In this document: positions 36,848 to 49,036 of the stretch, one piece after another
How the letters are laid out: every line of letters begins with the position of its first letter
Numbering within the stretch: position 1 is the first letter of the stretch
NCBI GenBank assembly: GCA_000499405.2
Contig: HG738138.1
Span: 23,589,097 to 23,653,096 of the forward strand
From: Onchocerca volvulus
Lineage: Eukaryota > Nematoda > Chromadorea > Rhabditida > Onchocercidae
DNA length: 64,000 nucleotides
Reading direction: 5' to 3'
Notes under the pieces: generated by a model
What the model saw: only the letters and a program-made list of their open reading frames with translations
The model's database searches: none
Told to the model about the DNA's origin: nothing
Position numbers and translations under genes: made by a program

Positions 36848-38594
36848 ATGTTTCAATGTTTTTCGGCAAAATCAAGCCTGCTTGTAGCAATAATCTTGAT
36901 TTGTTTTGTCTGTCAAATCAATAAATCATCATCATCATCATTATCGATATTATCATTTTTAATATCTCCCAATCTACCATTGCCATCGCCATCAACATCA
37001 CCAATGCCATGTTCTTCTGGAAATCATTTATTTGAAGCCAACGAACAATTATTTTTTGCTAGCCGATCCATTGACAAGGTTAAAATTTCTTGTCAAAATT
37101 AATTTACATCGAAGTGATTAAATGTAGACAATTTGTTAGTTTGCTTGATGTTTTCTTGTTTTGTTTTAATTTTATCACTTTGTTGATTTTCCCTTCTACT
37201 CTACTTTCTATCGTAATCCTTATATCGAAAAACATCTACAATAGAGAATTGAAATAAAACTTGGCCTTTGAAGTATATCATTCTCCATAAATGGAAATAA
37301 TTTAGCTATGTGTCAATTTGTTGAAGTTTAAAAAAAAAAAATGTATTTCAGAAACTTCCAATGCCAATTCATCATAGTACCAAACCCAATATTGGATTCC
37401 GCAAATCAAAAAACAAATATACTTCTACAAGTGATAAAGGTCGAAGCTACAGTAGATTTATGGTAATTTCGTAAGGAATACAGTAACCAGTGACAATATT
37501 GTTCAGAATTTTAAATTTAAAATTTATAGAGATCAAATTTTTTGGAACTTTTTGGAATAGTTATTATTTCTAAGTTACCGCCTCAAATTCATTAGTTCCA
37601 TATATGTCTGCAAAAGTTTATCTCTCATAACTCAGATAATCCTTCATTTCGTTCCATCGTAAACATATTTGCTTTTGCAGTGGCTTAAAAGTTTAATTTC
37701 TTTGGCGGATTGATATTCAGTAATTATCGGAATATTTTATGTGCTTTTGCGGGACCAAGCCAAGATATTTTTGTAGGATATAGAAATCATACTCGAAAGA
37801 GAAGAGATATTGATCAAGACTGCACCACTGGATTTTGTTGCCTGAAAATTATGTATTTTGATTTTCACGAGCATGGCATGGATAATATTATCAGCCCATC
37901 AGGGTGTGTAATTTAATTTCATCGATTTTAACGAATAAAAGATTTCTTTTAATGCAGTTCATATCATGGAAGAAGAGCAAAAACTGGAAATTTACAGACA
38001 AACATTCATTTTTTGGTTCAAATTTTTGCTATTATTTGAAATTAAATTAAAATTTTCGTACACCTATAATCATAAATTTGATTTTATAGATTCAATATGA
38101 ATATCTGTGAAGGCGAATGCAGAACAGATATTCCGACTAACGATCGTAATACGCTAACTTTTTATGACGAATATGATCCAGAGAGCCCGTTTAAAATAAG
38201 ACTCTCTTGTTGTGTACCAATTAAATGGTCATCAATTGAGGTATTAACTAATTACTGCTATTATTTCGGTGTAACTAATACATTAACAGTATACTTATAA
38301 GTGAATTTTAAAAAGTTCCATTACTCAATTTTAGTAATCGTGTTTTATTTTATGTATGTTATAATACTTTTCATAGTTTGGAAAGATTGCTTTATGATCA
38401 AAGCATATCATTGATTGTTTCTCTCGAAAATATTTGGCGGATTGCTTCATTGCAAGTTAATTTAAATAATATCATCTTTCGAAGAAAAAGAAATATTAAT
38501 AGCGGCATTTCAGGTTGTCGAAAACAGAAATGGTATTGAATTTAATCGTACGCTGGAGAATGTCAAAGTGACGGAATGTGGTTGCATACTTTAG
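36848..38594 (+). CDS. TGF-beta superfamily ligand, nine-cysteine class (ligand 1)
   Basis: Five exons, 36848-37078, 37352-37470, 37721-37903, 38090-38240 and 38514-38594, give 254 residues with agreeing phases. A hydrophobic signal sequence (LLVAIILICFVCQI) is followed by a short, serine- and lysine-rich prodomain and a furin-type site RKRR at 142-145. The mature part is 109 residues with cysteines at 151, 156, 157, 184, 188, 218, 219, 250 and 252. That is the TGF-beta/activin pattern: C-x4-CC, CEGEC, CCVP, and CGC two residues before the end. Such ligands are secreted disulfide-linked dimers that signal through serine/threonine kinase receptors. The sequence is too divergent to assign to DAF-7, DBL-1, UNC-129 or TIG types. 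The prodomain is much shorter than usual. An alternative donor at 37463 exists for exon 2, but only the donor at 37471 keeps frame with the good acceptor at 37720. Paralogue at 46956. Confidence 0.88.
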
Positions 38595-39712
38595 AATCAA
38601 TATTTGCTTGCCAAAATGTCTCTAATGTGATATAAGCCTAGTTAAAAAAATGAAATCTGCCATTATTGGATACATGAGTGGAAGAAAAAAAAACTGAAAT
38701 TCACATAATACGAACAGTTCAAGTACCAAGATTTTTGCAAATTTTTCCAAAAACTACACAAGAAATGAAGAATACTTGAGAATAATATTCGAGAAAAAAT
38801 AATGTCTCAAAACATGGAATATTGTGCATTTTGTACATCTTTTCCAATCCATATTTGGGTCAAATGAAATAATTTTATGATTGATCCATGAATTTCATTG
38901 AAGATCGTAGCCCTGAGATATATTCCAGAGTTATATGGCTTGCTACAATGAATGATAGAATTTGTTATGATTCTGTTTATACACATCCGGTCGTAAAACT
39001 TCTGGAAAGAAAGTAAGTTTCAGTGAGTGCAAGAAATGCAGCAATTTTTACTCTTGTCTTTTTTGATAATACTAAAAAGTCTTAGATATAATTCCAGGTG
39101 ATCCTGTAATTTTTAGTCTTTCCATCTTTCACAATTTTTTATTAATGTTTATGATGCATTCGCTTTTATCTAAGCAGTGATTTTTTAAACTTTGTAACTC
39201 GTCTGTATTTTTTTTTCTTTTTTTTCTTGTCTATATTATATTTATTGTCACTGCTCACCTTTTATTTATAAATTCAATTTTTAGAAAAGAATGTTTTTGA
39301 ATATTCTATTTTTCTGTGAACTTTTCCTATTAAATGTCAAATGCGTATGTATTTATTTATTTCTATGTAGTTTCAAGCATACAATAAAATTTGCAATTTA
39401 ACGAAAGTTTCGTGCTATTTTCGTCTGCAAAAATAATTCACATATGCATTAATTTGCAGAAATTAATGGCAATGACTGAATTTTATGAAAATGACATAAT
39501 TTGGAGTAATGAGAAATTTAAATGACATTTGAATGCAAAATTGACATTTATTACGTACATTTGTATTGTCCGATTGGAAAAATTCTTATTTTTTGAATAT
39601 TTTCCATTTTTACTGCGGTTAATTTAATACATATAATTTTTAAAAAAAATGGAATGGTTGTCATTGAATAATTTGTTTTGTGAGATAAAATCAGCTATTT
39701 GGTTGTTTTAAA
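38595..39712. other. Intergenic spacer
   Basis: 1.1 kb between ligand 1 and the SPE-42-like gene, both plus strand. No further gene seen. Confidence 0.5.
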
Positions 39713-42700
39713 ATGTTTGATGAATTATTCAAAGAGCCATATCGAGAGGAACGAAGAATTCGGCTTGGCCGTTCAAAATTTATTGATATTTTCTTCTATA
39801 GTGGTGTTTATGATTATCGTTGGCTAAGGATTTTCATTAATTTTCCTATTGGATTTTTGATCGCTTTTTTGCTCTACAAATTTGGTTAATGCATGAAAAA
39901 TTTTTTCTTAAAATTCAATTCGGAATTTATTAAAAAAACTTTTTAAAACATATCAAAATGTTATCAAAGTTCAATATCTTATTTACTACGATTCATATTA
40001 TACTTACTATAAATGGTTTCGGAAGAATTAACTTAAAAAAAAAAAAAAAATGGCTTTCTAATAAAAAGAGTGAGTTTAAACATTTAATGTTTCATAATGA
40101 ATAATTAATTAGAAGATAAGCTTTTTCCTAAGCATTTAATATTACTAAGAATTCTAGTTTTTTAGCCTGGCATCAAATTAATTTTGCTGATTTTGATCGA
40201 ATTGCGGAACAGATCCTAAAATGGTCACTTATTATGGCTTGTTCGATAGCATTTGCAATCAGTCCGGTACTGACTTTTACATCTTTTCTCATCAAATTTT
40301 AACATATTCTTGATATAAAATAATAATTGGTTGACATAATTTTAATCTCAAAAATAAATTTTACGAAATTGATTCATTACAGTTATTTCGATGTGCAATC
40401 ATATGCGTTCTGTTTGGCGCTTTGGGAAAAAATGGACAAAATTTATTATCAATTGTAGTTTTCAACAGTTTAAGCAGTGGTCCGCTAGAAACTATCTTAC
40501 AGAATTTCAAAGTTAGTTCAAATATGATTACTTGCCATATCAAGCAAAAGGAGGACATGATGACACAACGAGTTGTTATGGCCACTGGCCCAATTGAAGC
40601 TTTTATGGCCAAACAATTTGGTGAGTTTCATGATGATAATATTTACAATTCACTTACGGAATTATAAGTGATCTGTTTCAAAATGATTACTCATTTAGTA
40701 AAGTTTATTACTGCTTAGAAATATTATGGAAGTACTTGAAAGAGGAGGACTTATTCGATTGAAAATTTGGAAGCCATACCAAGAATCTGAACAAAAATTA
40801 CGATTTCATGAATCCTTTCAAGATATAAAGAATTTTTTTGCAGCTCTTAAAAACATGATCAATAATTTCTTTATAAATTAATTTACTTTAATGACTTACA
40901 TATTACTTGCTTTAATGATTTATTATCATTCCTGATTGGGTTAATACAAGAATTTGTTCAAAATTTATCAGTGTGAATTTTTATCATTTCAAAGAAGATA
41001 GAATATCCTTCATTACCTGTTAATAAAGATCCACAGGAAAAGGCTTAATTTCAGGTAAATCAACTTCAAAGGGACGAAAAGTGATAGCAATGTTGAAATC
41101 ATTGGTTGAGCCACTTGAATATGATTTCACCTTAAGCGATGAAGATAAAGCTTTGGCAGCAACAATCGATGCTGCTGAGGTTTAGTGATAAAAAACTTCA
41201 ACTTTAAAAACTTTAAACATTAAACTTCAAATTTACTTTAAACCTTAACTTTAAAACTAAAAAACTTTAATTTTACTTATTTCACAAATCATTCATACTA
41301 ATGTCAAGTCAGAAATTTGAAAGAATTAAGAGATTTTGTTACTCAATTTGAGTATTCCATTCAGAATTTCATGACAAGTTTAATCTGTCACTCGCTTCTA
41401 CCATTATTTTTAGATTATTTAAAGAGAAATTGATTACAGATTGTGAAAATTTCAGCTGTTTTCATTTTTTAATAGCTACCAATAATACTTGAAAAAAAGA
41501 AGCAATTCTTATTAAGATTAAAAGAAATGTTTCAACGTTATTACTAAGTATTTTCTGGAAGGAGTTGTGATATAACTTGAAAGTGTCAAAATTTAATTAG
41601 TCATAAGACTTAATTAGCTAGATTTTCTCCATGTCAAATTATTCTACAGCTTTTCTAAATGAATTCTATCCAATTTACAGTATCATCTCCCGTTTTTTCA
41701 AGGTTCTACAAACGCGTGATTCAATGCTCAACAGAGAACCGGAAGATGCGAAAGAAGAAACGAAAATTAAAGTGCAAAAACCTGTGGTACCGGTTTGGAA
41801 TAAATTAAAATCAAAAGTACGATTCAATTCACTGGAAAAATCATGAATTTTTGAAATTATTAGACAGTTAGAATATTTTACACCTCAAAATTATAATTTA
41901 ATTAGAGAAAAAGGTAGACGATAGTAATATGAAATGAAATGGAAAGAAATGAATGAAATCAGAAAAAAAGATATTTTTTGCAATATTTTGATGATATTTT
42001 ACAATAATAATATAAATTGATAATGAATTGAATTTAATTTTGCTTTTTTTTACATTTTTCATCCATAAATTATCAGCTTTCTAAATTGTTATCAATGCGT
42101 ATGCATTATCAATGTAATGAAGTCTTCGATAAAGGAGTTAAGAAATGCCACGACACATTCCGTGATATGAAAGTAATGATTTTTTCTTTTCGTCAAGTAT
42201 TGTCCTAAAATACAATTCTGGAAACGAAATAGTTAGCCAATGCAAATAGGTAAAAAAAAAAAGATTGTATTTAGTAAAGAATATTCCAATTTATATAAAA
42301 TTTATATAAAAAAAGTTTTTTGTTGAAATTGATTTTGTTGCTCAATTTGCTTATAAAATGAAACATAAAGAAGAGAATATTTAAGAATTTTTTCGATATA
42401 TGTTAGAAATAATTTCATTTTCAGAATAAATGTTATTCCATTCTCTGGTTTTTACCAATATTCAGAGGATTTATTTGTGACAAATTTGATACACTTCAAA
42501 TTTGTCAAGTTTCAAAAAAGGTTTATGAATTTTGAAATTTGTAAATATTCACATATTTATTCGAATAATACAATAACTACAATTTTTTGAAAATAAAAAC
42601 AAACTGAAGATTTTTGTCTTTTTATTTGTTGAGAATAATTTAGATCGTTAATCGAATCTTACTAAGAAAATTTAACTCTTCCATTTCAATATTCGAACCT

Positions 42701-45700
42701 GATTTTAATTGAAGGTTACTGAAGCGGTAACATTTTGTGATCAAATGACGAATCAGGTGGTTTCAAGGACTAAAAATTTAGACAGCGACATAACCGATGC
42801 ACATAATTTAACTGAAGATATTATGGATCATCTCCGCGTTAATGTAAAATTTATTTTTAATCTTTTGCTTGAAATGTTCAATAATCTTTGGATTATGCTC
42901 AAGTTTAAAATAATAAATAAAATAAACAAATATTCAGATGCATTATCGGGCAATCGTTGAACCTCGGAATATTCGAATTTATGGAATAAAAGAAGTGAAA
43001 TATCGAATAGCTCAAAATTTCCGCTTTTTAAAAGTAAGTTTTTTAATGAGAATATTAAAAGTTTCATCTTAAGATGAAATTATCTAGCATCATTAATGCA
43101 AGTTTTATGAAAACAAATGACAATTTGTCTTGAAATAAATGCTACCAAAATGATTGATTTGTAGAGAAAATTTTTGATAATATATATCTATGCTTAATTC
43201 AAATTATTGGTTTTATTGCTAATCAAAAATCAAACATTATCTATTATAGTATTCTGATAATTAGAAAAATCTTTACAGATCATACTGATAACATTTAAAC
43301 AAGTCTTGGGTTGTTTATTTATTATCATGATTTATACCATATTTCGTGATGCCGTCGAAATGATACGTAATTATCTTAGTGATATCGATTTTAACAATGT
43401 TTTTTTGACACCATATTTTTGGCATATTGATCGTAAACGTGAACAAGAAGGGAAAATATTTTTATATCCATTAAGTAAAGCTGAAATGCGTGCAAATAAC
43501 TTGATGCAACCAATTTCGTGAGTTTTTGTTGAAAAAATTCTCTTAAAGAAATAAAAATATTCCCGAGCTAAAGAAAAATTTTGCATATTTTAATTAAACG
43601 TATGTTTCTTTGTCACATGTCAATAATTTAAATACTAATTAAAAATTTTTCTTTTCGAATTTTTATAATTGAAGTACTGAATTTCAGGCCTCCTACTAAA
43701 GTAGAAATACGCGATTCATGGTTACCACTTGCAAAATTTACTTTTTTATTCGTTACCGTTTTATTTGTCATATTTGTCGATTATATTTTCTACGAAATCA
43801 TTTTTAATGTAAGACTTTGATTTTCATCAAAGTTTATTCAATAAAATTCACTTTATACTGAAGAAAAAATCATTCAAATTTTTCAAGATTTTATTAGCAG
43901 AAGAGAAATCGAATGTTTCTATTTTGCTGAACATTTAGACGTATTCAGATGTTTTACTCAATTTAATCCGTTTTTCGTTGTAGATTTCCAAATATACGAC
44001 CAAATATGTAACAAGCAAAGAGGAACAATTTTTCAGCTTTAAAGTATTTTTTTCAAAATTTGGGAAAAAAAGTTATTTGCTCATCTTTTAAAATTGTTTT
44101 ATTTCAAAATTGAAGGTTTGAAACATTTCTATTATTGAGCAACGAACTGAAAATTTGATAATATTTCTTTTGAAAATTATTTATTGATTTGCCGATCGTT
44201 GATTTCAAATGTTGGAAAAATATTTAATGAAAAAAAAAAGTGCTGATATGAGAGCATTGTTTCTTTTAGATTGATGGTACTGGATTTGTTGCTGATTTAG
44301 TGAGACAAATGCTTGAATTCGATTATACAGGCCACAAAAATGCGACAATGTCGCTCGAGAAATGTATCTATAATCCAGTGTCACCAGACTGGTCATATGT
44401 CGGAAAATATATCCTTTCCCCACTTGCAATTATGCTTCTTCTTCAGGTACGAATAGGTGAAATTCTTAAATTATATATTCCAAAATTATCCTAAAATTTC
44501 GCTTAATTTCTTGTAATTATTCCAAAAAAAAAAAAAAAAAAAAAGATAAAATATTTAGAATTGATGTGGAGTGAGTTGAAATGAATTGAAGTGAATCGGT
44601 TTTAATGGAATGAAATGAAATCTTAAAACTGGAATTCTTAATTCTGAAATCCTGATCGTTTTTTTTGAAAGCCGCTTCTAATTTATCAAAACATTGGGAT
44701 ACTTTCAAATTAAGAAAAAACTTTTTTATTTAAATTTTCAAATTTTTTCACGGATTTTTAATAATTTAAGTAATTTTAGGTTATATTTGGTTATGTGATC
44801 AAACGTGCTGTTCTTTTTTACGTAATTGGAAATATTTTTCGAAAACGTAACAAAGCACGTATTATACATCTTTACAATAAGATGTTATTTGTACGTACAA
44901 ACGGTCGAAAATTAGCACGAGCACGAATACGTTTTCAGGTAGAACGTAGAATTTTAGAACGTGAAGAAATTCGAAGAAAAAGGTAAATCGATTGCCGTTC
45001 AATAAAAATACTTTATATTGCAGAAATTGAAGTACAGATATTATCGATTAATTTTTTAAAACGTGCTACGTGCTACCGATTTTGACTTTTATTATCGCAT
45101 AAATATTTATTTTAGTATGATTAATGCAACGCAAATTGGTATTTCAAGTCCAAGAAACATTGCAAATATTCATTTGCAAATTGGCATTGAAACTTGCCAT
45201 AAAGTAGAAGAATTTAATGCAGCGAAAGGTCAAATGTCAACTAACACTTCTACTTTAGCACATTATTCGCCAATACGAAAGTGGAAAAAATTCTGGATTT
45301 CCTATTCAAAACTGGGATGTGTTTAATGTGTGAAATGAAGTATCGTAAAAGAAATTTGATCAATTGTTCAAACTGTCCAGCTGTTTATTGCTCCACATGT
45401 TATCAAGAAAATTATAAAACTTGCTATGCTTGTTTAGTTAGTCTACTATACTCTTCAAATTTAAAATTTCAATTAAAAATTACGAATTAAAAATGCCATT
45501 TAGTATCGCTTCTTTTAATATTGAATGAATTGTATGTTTAACATAGCCACAGATGAGGTAAAGAAAATTCACGATAATCATCTTCTTAATTTCAAATTTC
45601 AATTTCAATCAATCTGACAGACAACAAATATAAGAAGAATTGAATAAACTTCCATCCAAATGTATCTCTCCGAGATATTTTTATCATCTGTTGAAATATA

Positions 45701-46205
45701 GTGACATTTCCAAAACTTATTCTATTCTACCACTATATATTGTGAAATTTTTCATGCTTGTAATCAAAATTTCTCGACGTTATACATTTCTCTTCAGATG
45801 GAAGTTATATTGATTCTGATTTTGAATGAATCCTTTTGTACTTAAAGTTTCAATCTTCAAATCTGCTTGTGATATTTATGGCATTTAGGTAAAATTAACA
45901 TGTAATAATGAGATATTTTTAGCATCAATAATCAAATTTGTATAGAGTGATATTAAATAAAAGAAGATTAGCATAGTTTAAATTGTATTTTTTTTCAAAT
46001 TATATATATATTTATATATAAATTTTTTTTGCTGAAAACAAGTAAATCGATAAATTGGTTTAATTTAGTTAACAAAATTGGGAAATTTCAGGCAAAAGAA
46101 GGAAAAGTTACATCAACTAGGACGACATTTTTCCCACCAGATGTGCAAAAAACGGCAGAAACTTCTCGAAACGTCGAAACGACAGAAACTTCGCCAAACA
46201 AATGA
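39713..46205 (+). CDS. DC-STAMP-domain gamete-fusion protein, SPE-42/SPE-49 (DCST1/2) type
   Basis: Seventeen exons: 39713-39884, 40166-40266, 40383-40620, 41055-41179, 41703-41816, 42077-42172, 42425-42520, 42715-42843, 42938-43033, 43279-43517, 43688-43808, 43984-44043, 44270-44446, 44780-44982, 45116-45228, 45282-45436, 46092-46205; about 782 residues, as in SPE-42. Hydrophobic segments lie in exons 1-3, 7, 10, 11 and 13-14. The glycine-rich turn GKNGQNLLS with NSLSSGPLETILQNF and the DC-STAMP core (CNEVFDKGVKKC, YREERRIR, FLKIILITFKQ) are present. A C-terminal C4-C4 RING follows (CLMCEMKYRKRNLINCSNC, YCSTC, CYAC). SPE-42, SPE-49 and their fly and mammal relatives are sperm proteins needed for egg penetration or fusion. 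The reading frame changes between the exon starting at 45116 and the RING; a 53-nt intron (45229-45281) or a missing base in the A-run at 45285-45290 would explain it. The tail has a repeated ETSxNxETTETS motif. Confidence 0.88.
44522..44543 (+). repeat. Poly-A tract in an SPE-42-like intron
   Basis: About 20 A bases on the sense strand, between exons ending 44446 and starting 44780. Confidence 0.85.
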
Positions 46206-46955
46206 ACAAATAATATTGTGATTGTTACTTGATTATTGTTTATTTAAATATGTATATTTTATTGTGTATGTGGTATAATGATAAATCAATTGTTAAGCGA
46301 ACAGAGTTAAAAAAAAAAAAAATCGATAAAATTAAATTGCTAAGAAGAAATATTGCATTCTAATAACATAGCAAAATTTCTTAAAAAAAACAAAGTAAAC
46401 AGTATCTTTTACAGAAACTATTATTAACGTGTAATTCCTTGAAAAGAATTTAAAATAATTATTATCCGAAGCTATTTTTATCTCATAAATGGATCAAAAT
46501 TAATTTTATTCAAAATTTTGTCTAAATTATATCCCTCTGAACATATTTATTTTTCACATTTATTTAATTCCTAATAATTTGTACTTTTATTATTCAATTA
46601 TTTCCAATAATTAATTATACTTTAGCTATTTTCAGTAATAAATATATTTCAAATCATTGCATCAGGATGATCACATATGCCGACAATACAATTATAGTTC
46701 TTTCTAAGAGCAAAATTGAACTTTTCTGGAAAGATTACATTAATAAAAGAAAATTGCAAATGTCTATTCCAGTTTTAAAATAATTTTTGATAGCAGAATA
46801 TGCGTCATCTATCGTCGTTTTCATTGCCAACAACAAAACTAAAAAAAAATATGCCTTTCATAGCATTATAATTTAACCAAAAAATGGGCAAAACAATTTG
46901 TATAAAAAAGTAATGAAATGTCCGCTTTTTGAAGAAAATCTTTTTTTTGCACGAA
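46206..46955. other. Intergenic spacer
   Basis: 750 bases between the SPE-42-like stop and the start of ligand 2, same strand. AT-rich; no gene seen. Confidence 0.5.
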
Positions 46956-49036
46956 ATGCTAGCAATGTTTGTTATTTTTTATATTTTTTATAAAATATCT
47001 TCCGTTTTGAATGCTACAAATGTAAATAATACAACGATATTAGTTGGATCGGAGGATACATTGCCAATACGGGAATATGAAGATTTTATTCTTGAAAGTT
47101 ATAAACAACATTTCATTGAACCTGTAGAGGTAGGAATTTTGATAATTATACAAAATAATCATATTTATCGATATAATTGTGATATGGTTGATTTTGCTGT
47201 GAAAATTAAATTCAAAAAAAGAAATTTTTCTTCTAGACTAATCGCAAGAATATCTAAATGTAAAGGAATTTCTTATCAGTAAAATCAATCTATTTGGCAT
47301 CCATTCATTATCATTCAGAGCATTTCTTTACTTTTTTTTTTTCAGAATTTCTTATCAATTGATACTGACTTGGATTCAACGCTAAGAATTGTTGTGATCG
47401 AAACGAATGATACTTTTAATGATCTTACGAAGTATCGATTAATGATTAAAGGCATTAAAGGTAAAAAAATTTTGAATAGATCAATATCTGGTTCAAAACT
47501 TATAAGCTTTAGAAAACCCATCCAAAGTATCTAGAAAAAAATATTATAGAAGCTCAGAAAATATTATGCATTTTCTTAGCTTCTGAAGGAAATATTCTAA
47601 TTTTTTGGATCAAGAATCAATTTATACTTTATCGAGTTGTTAAAATCAAGCCTGGTACTTTCATATGCGCTTAAATTTCATCCCAAAATTCACAAAAATA
47701 AGAATCGTTTTTTTCAAATTTGGCATGCTCTGATACGATGGTGCTTTGCTATCAGTTCCACTTCAAATGGCTCTTATCAACTCTTAATGGATCAGAAACA
47801 AATCTTTACTTTATTACGGCAATAGTTGATCTAAATATTGTGGATGGAAAAAATTTACGAATTTATATTGATAATATCAAGCCAATAACAATAAAACATG
47901 CAAGTTTTGATCTAAGCAAACAAGTGATGAAATGTATAAAGAAAAAAAAAGAAGAAATGATAATCCGAGTAAGTTTTTGACATTCTTCATTGATATCATT
48001 GATATTTATTGATATTTTATCGATATTCTTTACTTTGAGATAGTTTTTTGAGGAGTGAATTGTCACTAATGTTTTTTCCAAGTTGCAAATTTTGTTTGAT
48101 CGAAGAAACGAATAGCCATTAATGTTTTTCTTTTCAAGTTTGCAAACGATGTTTGCACCGAAACTATTAACAAATGATTAGAATTTAAAAAGAAATAGCA
48201 AAATTCTTTTTTTTTTCATAATCATATTTATTAAAACAAATATGATGATAAATGTCTGTAGATACGTTGCAACGATCGATGTCCAGAATCGATGCAGCCA
48301 ATTCTAACTATAAAAACGGAAATATCGCAAAATTCTCGTCAAAAACGTGAAATCCGAAATGATGACGATTGCGCAAATAAGGGTTGCTGTCTCAAAAAGC
48401 GGTATTTTCATTCCCAAAATAGCGGTCTCAACTACAAAACAGCACCGGAAAGGTATTTTAATTTAATAATTAAATGATTGAATTTACAGAAAAGTTTTTA
48501 AATTTCGCGCATTGCTGATATTATGAATAGCTAAATTACATAAATAATGAATCTTTGTGATGGAATCTGTGATCATTTTTGATTGGACATGAGATGAACA
48601 TGATTGAGTTTAGATTCGCGATAGATTTTTGCGAAGGAAAGTGTAATCAGGCACTTGTTCCGGCTACAAATGATCGCAATCTCTTGGTACAAGCGATGAG
48701 AAATTCGCTACAAAATTCGAATCCTTTTCAAGACAAATGGGTTTGCTGTGTGCCGATTAACTTTACATCTGTCAATGTAAGAATTATAAAATAATCAAAC
48801 GCCTTACAATACCTCATATATAATCTATTAATTAAGCAAAGTGTTGGCAAAAATGACATACCCAACAGTCTCTCTGCGACAATTCAGTGTTACTTCTTGT
48901 TTGTCACAATAGTTCATATTCAGTAAATATTCATATTCGTTTATTTTCTCAGATCGCAGAACAATACGACAATGGTACGCAACGATCTATCAAGTTTAAA
49001 GATGCCAAAGTTACAGAATGTGGTTGTGTGATATGA
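46956..49036 (+). CDS. TGF-beta superfamily ligand, nine-cysteine class (ligand 2)
   Basis: Six exons, 46956-47129, 47346-47460, 47703-47968, 48262-48452, 48614-48776 and 48953-49036, give 330 residues with agreeing phases. A hydrophobic start (MLAMFVIFYIFYKI) acts as signal sequence. The prodomain has candidate N-glycosylation sites (NATN, NNTT, NDTF), then a furin-type site RQKR at 211-214. The mature part is 116 residues with cysteines at 222, 227, 228, 255, 259, 293, 294, 326 and 328, in the same class as ligand 1. Shared motifs are TNDRN, CCVPI and VTECGC. The introns before the CEGxC exon (phase 2) and before the last exon (phase 0) fall at the same places in both genes, so they are paralogues. 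A secreted dimeric ligand is expected; receptor and pathway branch cannot be read. The ATG is chosen as the first in frame before the hydrophobic stretch. Confidence 0.88.

Noticed and set aside
41190..41285. Run of CTTTAAA/ACTTTAA-like words in an SPE-42-like intron
   Set aside because: Irregular low-complexity drift without a fixed period; not reported as a repeat family.
42828..43067. Minus-strand frame of 79 codons
   Set aside because: Antisense to SPE-42-like exons 42715-42843 and 42938-43033.
47988..48030. ATTGATATT-like repeats in a ligand 2 intron
   Set aside because: Four imperfect short units only; simple-sequence drift.
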